Source: Jaminaea rosea
Taxonomy: Eukaryota > Basidiomycota > Exobasidiomycetes > Microstromatales
Direction of reading: 5' to 3'
Assembly (NCBI RefSeq): GCF_003144245.1
Contig: NW_020289982.1
Location: forward strand, 310,001 to 374,000
Length of the DNA stretch: 64,000 nt
Each line of letters opens with the position of its first letter. Positions within the stretch are counted from its first letter, which is position 1. Below the pieces are notes generated by a model. It was not told the DNA's origin. It saw only the letters and a list, made by a program, of their open reading frames with translations, and made no database searches. Shown here piece after piece: positions 57,636 through 64,000 of the stretch. The position numbers and the translations under genes are program-made.

Positions 57636-57824
57636 GCGGCGAGGAGTCGGAGAACGTGATACCACTTTAGATGGCGAGCATGGACATCGCTGGCTCCTTT
57701 GACAAGGGCACGCTCATTGACACGCTACACTTGCTTTGCAGCAGGATAGACGAGCAGCAGCAGCAGTAGAGAAGGCACAATCTCGAGAATGTCGCGTCTT
57801 CAGCCTTTCTAATGTATGACCATT

Positions 57825-59201
57825 TCAGTCCAAGCCAACAGCCCAAACCTCGACGAAGACAGGCTCGAACTTTTGCTCTCGTTCCACCCCACCGCCTGCA
57901 TCATCGTCTTCCCCGCTCTGAGCAAGTGGCGCATTCTCAAACGTCTCGCACCTCGCCGTTACTCCGCGCGAGAAGTCCTCATCGAGCCAGAGGCCGTAAC
58001 CCGACGATGCTCCTGACGAGCTCGACGACTGCTTAGCCATACTCGAGGGTACAGACCCATTGCGCCTCGCCCTCTCCTCTGCCTCCCTCCTCCTCTCCTC
58101 CTGATACTGAGCGCTCGACCCTCCAAAAGCCAAATAGCCCTTCTCGCCCAGAGCGTAGAAGTTATTCCTAGCAGTCGCAGCATACACTACCACCTCTTCT
58201 CCCCTCGTTTGGCGGAACAGGAAGCATTCTCCATTGCCGTAGTAGCCCCGGTGGACGCGCGTGAGGCGCTCGTTGATAAAGGCGCCGAAGACTTGGTCGC
58301 GTTCGTCTCGCACGGCCAGGATGAGGCCTGCATCGCGCATCGAGGTGAGACCAGAGCCGAGACGGATGCTGTTGCCTGACAGAGAGGATGAGCCGCCTGA
58401 GGTTCTCAATTCGTCGCCGCCCAGCGCCGCTCTGGTGGCAGAGGAAGCCCCACGGAGCCATCCGTCCTGCCTACTGGAGGCACTGCTGCTCCCGCCGTAG
58501 CCATTCCGGTCATCCTGATCACCCGAGCCAGGCTTGGAGTCCATCGCTCTCCCCACTCTGTCGTAGAGCGTTTCAAGGCTAATCCCATGCTGATCACTGG
58601 AGTAGCAGAGTCGCCACGTCCTGCCCAACTTCAGTCGCGGCGGGAGGTGAGGCTGGAGATGTGCAGCGTGCGAGTCTGTGATGACAGGGGAGGAGTCTTC
58701 CCTTCGCCCAGTCAAAGAGACTGGCAGCGGGGCAAGGCGGGTCTGCTTCTTGGTCTGCGAAGTGCTCTTTTCTGAGTGCCCATTGGACGCAGCTGCGGCC
58801 ATGCGCTCAGCGGACGCCATGCGCGCTCGTGAGCTCGTCGAGGGGTCGTCAGCCGGTAAAGTCCAGCCACCTGCATTCCACTTGGGGTTCAGCGAGCTGA
58901 AGTCCACGCCAGGGGCTCCGCTGACCACCTTCGCCGGTGCAGAGCTACCGCTGCTACTACTCCCTGCGGTCCCCTTTCTCTCTGGCTTGCCAGGAATAGG
59001 CGCAGGCGTATTGCCTCTCGCTGGTGTAGCTCCCCCAGCAGGCGTGGCCGTCCGACTATCGAGGTCTATGACTCCCATCTTGCGGGCAAGCTTAAGCTCC
59101 TCGTCCGAAAAGTCCACGCCGGGGTCGAGGTAGTCGGCAGCGCGATGCGCCCAGTCTGAGCCCAGGTGGCGGATAGAGCCCCACCAGGAGTTGTTGGCCG
59201 C

Positions 59202-59239
<38 letters not shown>

Positions 59240-59939
59240 ATGATGATGGAGGTGGTGCGAGTCTGCCTTGCGAGAAGTAGTCGCTGCCCCTTTCCTGAGG
59301 CTTAGGTCGTAAGGGCGTCGGCAAAGGACTTGCATGCGCTTCTTTCATGCTCTCGAGCTGTTCGCTGCCCAGTTCTGCTTGGAGCTGCGAGTCTGATCGA
59401 CCCCTGCCGCTTTTGAGATTGCGCTCGAACTTGGCAAACCAATCCTCATCTGCACCCCCACCTCCTCCCTCCGCCTGGACAATCCCTCCTGCCCTCAACT
59501 GTCTATCCCGCTCCTCTATTCTCCTCTGCTCGAGGTCAATCTCCGGCGGTGAAGGTGGGCGGACGACAGGCGGTGTAGCCACGCCCATGGGGAGTAAGAA
59601 ACCTTCACCACCCCCTGCAGCAGCTGCGGCTGCGGCCGATGCTGTAGCTGATGAAGTTGCTGGGCCCTCGCCAGGCGTTGAGCGCTCCAATGCCGCAAAG
59701 AAGTCATCGTCTGCCTGATTTTGGGCGGAAGGTTGCGAAGTGCGCTTCGCAAAGCTGGGTCGACTGCTGTTGCTAGGGCCTGCGGTAGTCGTAAAGTCGT
59801 CCCACTGATCCCAATCTGGGAGTGACGAGGCAGTCGCTGTTTGCTGGTGATCATCAAAGTCGCTCACCATCGTTGCAGGGGCCCAATCGTCATCTGAGGG
59901 GTTGCGGGCGTGGGCCCCAACGGGCGTGGAGGATGACAT
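57825..59939 (-). CDS. OXR1: TLDc-domain protein, OXR1-like
   Basis: Oxidation-resistance family protein; OXR1/TLDc proteins bind and regulate the V-ATPase and protect against oxidative stress. Single exon, 704 residues. The N-terminal 450 residues are Ser/Pro/Gln/Ala-rich with Trp-Asp motifs (PDWDQWDDF) and a poly-Gln run. The TLDc domain starts near RTWRLCYSSDQHGISLETLY and continues with GAFINERLTRVHRGYYGNGE, CFLFRQT and GYGLWLDEDFSRGVTARCETF. It is interrupted by a Gly/Ser-rich insertion after the GRAMDSKP segment and another after FGGSSAQ. The ATG at 59939 is the first in frame. Confidence 0.9.
59202..59236. repeat. CTG/CAG triplet repeat in OXR1-like gene
   Basis: About 11 CAG units on the coding (minus) strand giving a poly-Gln run next to the SKPPTS-like Ser/Pro linker. 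Confidence 0.9.
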
Positions 59940-60391
59940 GGTGAGGGGCAAACTGGTGTCTTGCTACTCCAATGACCGTGAGATACAGGCAAAGAGGAGC
60001 AGCTGAGGGCGCAAACGACGATGAGAAGCCGATGTTAAGGAGGACAGAAGCGAGCAACAGCCTCGACGTGGCTCGATTTGGTTGCTCCACTGTGCCGCCG
60101 GCTGATGCCCCGCGCGGATTTGGGTGGCCTGAGCGCGACTCATCTTGAGACAGAGAACAAGCATTGTTCATTCATCCTTTCGCTCTGTCTCGAGCTCAAC
60201 TAGTTCAAATGAGCATAGGCACAGGCAAGAATGGCTACTTGTCGATTGCATCAGAGGGCAAGGCATTGATCTCGCGTCGCGCAAGAGCGGAATTACAATG
60301 ATCCGGTGCAATGGACCGATGAGAAGAGGACGCCAGTAACGTACAGAAGATGGCCGTCGTGCTTATTACGCGTCCTCGAGCTACCCGATCA
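59940..60391. other. Intergenic region upstream of OXR1-like gene
   Basis: Promoter side of the OXR1-like gene and 3' end of the Pex14-like gene, both on the minus strand. No gene recognised. Confidence 0.4.
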
Positions 60392-62134
60392 TCACTCCTT
60401 CCCACTAGCCACTGCCAAATTGGCCCTAGGGAAGTTCCTCCTACTGAGCATCAATCCCTTCAATGAACGAATCTCCGCCTTGATCTGTGCACTGAGTTCC
60501 GCAGTCTTGTCCTCTCCTGTGGCTTCTTGCTTCTTGTCAGATGACGAAGCTGGAGCAGGAAGACCAAAGGAGAAGGCAGTCTGATGACGCGAGGAGGAGC
60601 GAGCAGCGCTTGATGAGGCAATGAGGCGGGCGGTGACGCTTGCGTTGAGCGAAGAGAGGGAGGTATAGAGGGGTGAGTCGGGGGGGGAAACGTTCGCAGC
60701 GGATGATGAGGGAGGGGTGGTTGAGGTACTCTTCTTCGCCTTGCTCCCAGAGCCGGCCTTCTTGGCCGTCTTGCTCTTCTTCTTGTCCGCTGACGAGGAG
60801 GCGCCGTGGACCTCAACGAAGGGGTCGAACTCCACATCTTCCTCTTCATCCTCCCAGCTGCCTCCGCTGGCATCGCTGCCCTCTTCGACTTCCTCGTCTT
60901 GTACCGTCGTGGCGCGGGCGGCGACCGATGAGCTTGCGGCATCGTCCTGCCTGTCCTGACGAAGTCTCTGCACGAGCGCGGCGAGGGACTCGCGGATGGG
61001 AGCGCACACGTCGATGGGCTCGAGCTCTTGCTGCTTGGCCGCCTCCTCCTCAGCGGTCTGCTCGCCGTCCTCTTGGCCCTCTGCTTTGAGCGTGGCCTTC
61101 TCGTCATCCTGTACAGCGCCCTCCTTCTTGCCCTGCTTCTCCTTGTCCTCATCAGTGCTGCTCATCTGCGTTACCTTCTTCGGCAAGAGGGGCTCCGTCT
61201 CTCCAGCCTGATGCTGCTCTAAGCTCCCCCCATCTACCTCATCAGCGAATTGCACCTTCTTAGTAAGGCTGCTGCGTCTCTCGCTGCTTCCCTTCCTAGG
61301 TCCCTCCGCCTCCACCTCGGCCTTTGTGACCGCCTTTCTAAGTCCCTCCGGCCCCATACCAGCACCAGCCGCTCCTCCCTTCAGCGCTCTGACCGAACCA
61401 ACAACATTGTCCCACAGCCCGACGTGGTGTTTCAGCAGGAAGCTTCGCCCGTTCAAGGTTGAAGCCAGACGAGGTAGGACGAAGGACCGGTAGAGCAACA
61501 CGGCTACCCCAGTGAGAGCCCCACCGAGTGTGAAGAGGTAGCAAAGGGTTCTGAAAAATGAGAGCAACACATTGTACCGTCGAGCCTTCTCCTGTCGTCG
61601 AATCGCTTCTTCGAGATTGCCTCCTGCGGCAGCGAGCGCAGCATTGTCCCGCTCGTCATCGTCGTAGTAGAGGGCCAGGGGCGAGCGCGGATAGTTGCGC
61701 GAGGGAACATCTGGCATAGGCGTATGCAACGGGTCATCGAACGCGCGAGCTGCTTGATCGAAGGCAGATTGCTCGCTCAGCGACGATGTCGATGTCGATG
61801 ATGATGCTCGAGCGGCCTGCTTTTGCCCCTCCCCATCGCCGGCTTTGCTCAACCCATCCGGCCTCTTTGCATCCCGGAAAGCAGCCTCAATCGCATCTTC
61901 TCCCAAGCCCTTTGAGCGCAAGAATTCTCGCTGCGACTCGAGGGATGAGTCAGGAGAGTGATGTCGAAGTGATGTGAGGAAGCGGACCGCTTGTGCGTGG
62001 AGGGCTTCGGGCGGCGAGGACGAGGGCATCAATGGAGGTGGGGTCAACGCAGTCGACGATGTTGTTGGTGCTGCGGGCGCTGATGAGGAGGAGGAGGAGG
62101 AGGATGGCGCGTCATCTCTGCTGTCGTCGCTCAT
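60392..62134 (-). CDS. PEX14: Pex14-like peroxin
   Basis: Peroxisomal docking protein that receives the Pex5-cargo complex. Single exon, 580 residues. The N-terminal Pex14 domain is recognisable as QAVRFLTSLRHHSP followed by SQREFLRSKGLGEDAIEAAF, the three-helix module that binds WxxxF motifs of Pex5. A Ser-rich linker precedes a hydrophobic segment (LCYLFTLGGALTGVAVLLY) that could insert in the membrane. The rest is low complexity, with Asp/Glu- and Lys/Ser-rich stretches, and contains no proven SH3 or coiled coil. The ATG at 62134 is the first in the frame; it gives the Pex14 domain about 40 residues further in. Assignment rests mainly on the N-terminal domain plus the single membrane segment. 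Confidence 0.78.
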   Translation of the reverse strand: MSDDSRDDAPSSSSSSSSAPAAPTTSSTALTPPPLMPSSSPPEALHAQAVRFLTSLRHHSPDSSLESQREFLRSKGLGEDAIEAAFRDAKRPDGLSKAGDGEGQKQAARASSSTSTSSLSEQSAFDQAARAFDDPLHTPMPDVPSRNYPRSPLALYYDDDERDNAALAAAGGNLEEAIRRQEKARRYNVLLSFFRTLCYLFTLGGALTGVAVLLYRSFVLPRLASTLNGRSFLLKHHVGLWDNVVGSVRALKGGAAGAGMGPEGLRKAVTKAEVEAEGPRKGSSERRSSLTKKVQFADEVDGGSLEQHQAGETEPLLPKKVTQMSSTDEDKEKQGKKEGAVQDDEKATLKAEGQEDGEQTAEEEAAKQQELEPIDVCAPIRESLAALVQRLRQDRQDDAASSSVAARATTVQDEEVEEGSDASGGSWEDEEEDVEFDPFVEVHGASSSADKKKSKTAKKAGSGSKAKKSTSTTPPSSSAANVSPPDSPLYTSLSSLNASVTARLIASSSAARSSSRHQTAFSFGLPAPASSSDKKQEATGEDKTAELSAQIKAEIRSLKGLMLSRRNFPRANLAVASGKE

Positions 62135-62458
62135 AATTGATGGGGATGGTTGTGATGGAAGTGGGGACGATGAATGCAGCTCAGTCGCTTCTCCGCGTGG
62201 GATCGGCCTCCGCCTTGACCTCGTCCCCGGAGCAGTCCAGCGCCGGATCGGACGACCGGCCCGAGTCGACACACGCCGGGGCCTGCTTCTGGCCCCCCTC
62301 CCTCAAATGGATGCACGACGATGAGGCTGCTCAACAGGCAGCTCAGTCAAAGGCAGAAAGTTGGAAAGATGATCATGGGTATTGTCAATCGAAAGTACAC
62401 GAATCAGAACCTCATCGCTCTATCTATCTAATCTTAGTGTCTATCCTCCTCTCCCGCC
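62135..62458. other. Intergenic spacer between Pex14-like gene and orphan
   Basis: 325 bases between two minus-strand genes, containing the PEX14-like promoter. Nothing specific recognised. Confidence 0.4.
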
Positions 62459-64000
62459 TCACGCGTTGACAACATTGCGCAGCTTCGACCCTCGATGAGG
62501 CTGGTACGCATAGCGATAGAAGTACGCAGGAGCCACTCCTGCCCCCTCCGCCGTCGATACGTCGTTGAACTGCTCTGCTTCTTCAACGGCCTCATGGACA
62601 GCCACTGCATCCGGTGCAGGCCCGTCAGTAGCGGCAGCCTCAAGTGCCGCTGCCTCGTCGGCATCATCGCAAGTCGATGAAGCTATCTGCTGCTGACCTC
62701 TCGAAGCGGTAGGTGCAGGCAGGCTAGAAGCCCTCTGCTTCGCCCATCTGACCTTGAGAGGTGCGCTGATCTTCTGGGCACGCATCATCTCGAGCTCAAG
62801 AGAGAGCATCAAGAGATGTGCACTGTTGCTGAGCAGGGTGGGGCGGGCAGGTGTTGGCGGGAGGACAGGAGCCGAGCTCGATGATGAGGATGAGGATTCG
62901 CCATTGTCCTCGCCGCTTGTCGGGGACGCCGCATCCGTGGGTGCACTTCGACTCAGCATGGATGGCAGGGATGGCGATGAAGACGACGATGCCGGGCTTC
63001 CGAACGCAGGCGAGGACATCAGCCCACCGTGCGCCGTCGTCGCCGGGGGCATGACGATCGGCAGCGTCGGCGAAGTCGGAGGCGGTGGTCCACCCGCCGT
63101 GCCCGTCTGCAGCGCTTGAGCGGACATCATACTCTGCCTTCTCGCCATAGACTCCAAGCTCGATGCGGAGGCCGAGCGCGGCAGGCTGTTAGGAGGATGT
63201 TCCGAGTGGGCAAAGGAGGAGCTGGTCACCTTGATGCTGCCGGCACGACCGCGTGATCGACAGGTGTCGTCTTCCGACGATGACGAGGGAGTGTCGTCCT
63301 TGCTGGCTTCTCGACCGCCTGTAGGGCTGTTGCTGCTTGTCGTGCGACTGCGTGAGGAGCGTTGCTGGCTGCCTGCTCTGGTCCCGCTCGCCTGACCTCC
63401 TGACAGCCCACGTCCAATAGCCGCAGCCCCCGCATACGTCAGATCCGGCGAGCTCCTGACAGTCTTCATCGCCGCAGCAAAGCTGTCCTCTGCATCTGCC
63501 CTCCTGCTGCCGGACTTGGAAGAGAACAAGCCGATGGCACATTGTCTGCTTCTCGAAAGGCCAGCGGGTGGTGAGTTGCCACGGCCGGAAGAGGAGCGAG
63601 CACCATGACCTCTGCCACGAGCACGACGGCCTCTTGCGGGTGGGAGAGAATCCTCGTCGAAAGCCGCACCATCCTCGTCGCGATCTTCCACGGATGCGGT
63701 GACAACGCGACTTCTTCGCCCGCCAGTGCGTCGAGCGGCATCCTCATCCCTCGCTTCGACGGTGCTTCGCGAAAGATCCGCATCCGACTCCTCCGAAGAG
63801 GTGTAGCTTCCACCGGCCCAGTGCGAAGGAGAAGGGCCGGGCGTCTCTGCTGCCGGTCTGGAACATCTGGGAGAGAAGGATTTTGAGTGACGCCCGACAA
63901 CCGTGGTAAAGCCCTCGTCATCTACTTGAGGAGGAGCCTTAGCGCGGATAGGAGCTGAGCCGACATCGGCAGCAGGTTCAGGAGCGGAGTCCTCATGCGC
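62459..64000 (-). CDS. Ser-rich hypothetical protein, N-terminus outside window
   Basis: The frame is open to the right edge of the window, so the 5' part is missing. At least 513 residues are seen. I do not recognise the family. The visible part is Ser/Ala/Pro/Arg-rich, with Asp/Glu-Ser stretches (SYTSSEESDADL) typical of a disordered regulatory protein. A better-ordered block near the C-terminus (LLMLSLELEMMRAQKISAPL) could form a helix and be the conserved part. The end AYQPHRGSKLRNVVNA is basic. No signal peptide or membrane segment is visible in this portion. Confidence 0.7.
   Translation of the reverse strand, partial: AHEDSAPEPAADVGSAPIRAKAPPQVDDEGFTTVVGRHSKSFSPRCSRPAAETPGPSPSHWAGGSYTSSEESDADLSRSTVEARDEDAARRTGGRRSRVVTASVEDRDEDGAAFDEDSLPPARGRRARGRGHGARSSSGRGNSPPAGLSRSRQCAIGLFSSKSGSRRADAEDSFAAAMKTVRSSPDLTYAGAAAIGRGLSGGQASGTRAGSQQRSSRSRTTSSNSPTGGREASKDDTPSSSSEDDTCRSRGRAGSIKVTSSSFAHSEHPPNSLPRSASASSLESMARRQSMMSAQALQTGTAGGPPPPTSPTLPIVMPPATTAHGGLMSSPAFGSPASSSSSPSLPSMLSRSAPTDAASPTSGEDNGESSSSSSSSAPVLPPTPARPTLLSNSAHLLMLSLELEMMRAQKISAPLKVRWAKQRASSLPAPTASRGQQQIASSTCDDADEAAALEAAATDGPAPDAVAVHEAVEEAEQFNDVSTAEGAGVAPAYFYRYAYQPHRGSKLRNVVNA

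Overview
The window is nuclear DNA from a fungus, most likely a basidiomycete and plausibly a smut-lineage (Ustilaginomycotina-type) yeast. Reasons: GC-rich, densely packed genes on both strands; many short introns (about 60-100 bp) with GTGAGT-like donors and CAG/TAG acceptors; Ser/Pro/Ala-rich low-complexity extensions on housekeeping proteins; and fungal gene families (Tea1-like kelch protein, Rmd1/DUF155, Pex14-like peroxin, Dal5-type transporter). The exact species cannot be read from the sequence. I see no CRISPR, operon, phage, complete transposon, rRNA or confident tRNA. Gene models were joined by eye from splice signals; reading phase was checked at every junction, and total lengths divide by three.

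Layout: 0-6.4 kb INO80 chromatin remodeller (-) with a possible extra 5' exon; a 38-base pure G run follows at 6.5 kb. 7-10.2 kb: atypical short-chain dehydrogenase (-), ALG13 (+), splicing factor SF3A2 (+). 10.8-11.7 kb: Rac1-type GTPase (-). 14-17.7 kb: Ser-rich orphan (+) and mitochondrial pyruvate dehydrogenase E2 (+). 18.1-24.9 kb: DCAF11-like WD40 protein (-), Rmd1-like membrane protein (+), MFS transporter (-). 25-30.4 kb is the one accessory-looking stretch: a gene-poor segment with disconnected minus-strand coding fragments, followed by two divergent paralogous secreted proteins whose strand pattern resembles aerolysin-type beta-pore-forming proteins. 30.6-41.1 kb: bHLH factor (-), 5-hydroxyisourate hydrolase (+), ribosomal protein eL35/uL29 (-), CPSF6-like RRM protein (+), CTP synthase (-). 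41.7-51.7 kb: proteasome lid subunit Rpn5 (+), a strongly divergent beta-tubulin (+), and a Tea1-like kelch/coiled-coil protein (+). 52-64 kb: mitochondrial ribosomal protein uL1m (-), GCFC-family splicing protein (-), monoglyceride-lipase-like hydrolase (+), TLDc/OXR1 protein (-), Pex14-like peroxin (-), and a Ser-rich orphan (-) cut by the right edge.

Most genes are unrelated housekeeping functions, as usual for fungal chromosomes. Two neighbourhoods suggest shared biology: the divergent beta-tubulin directly upstream of the Tea1-like microtubule/cell-end protein, and the head-to-head secreted paralog pair. The strongest candidates for new biology are that secreted pair and the beta-tubulin, which differs from canonical beta-tubulins at several residues of the benzimidazole-binding region.
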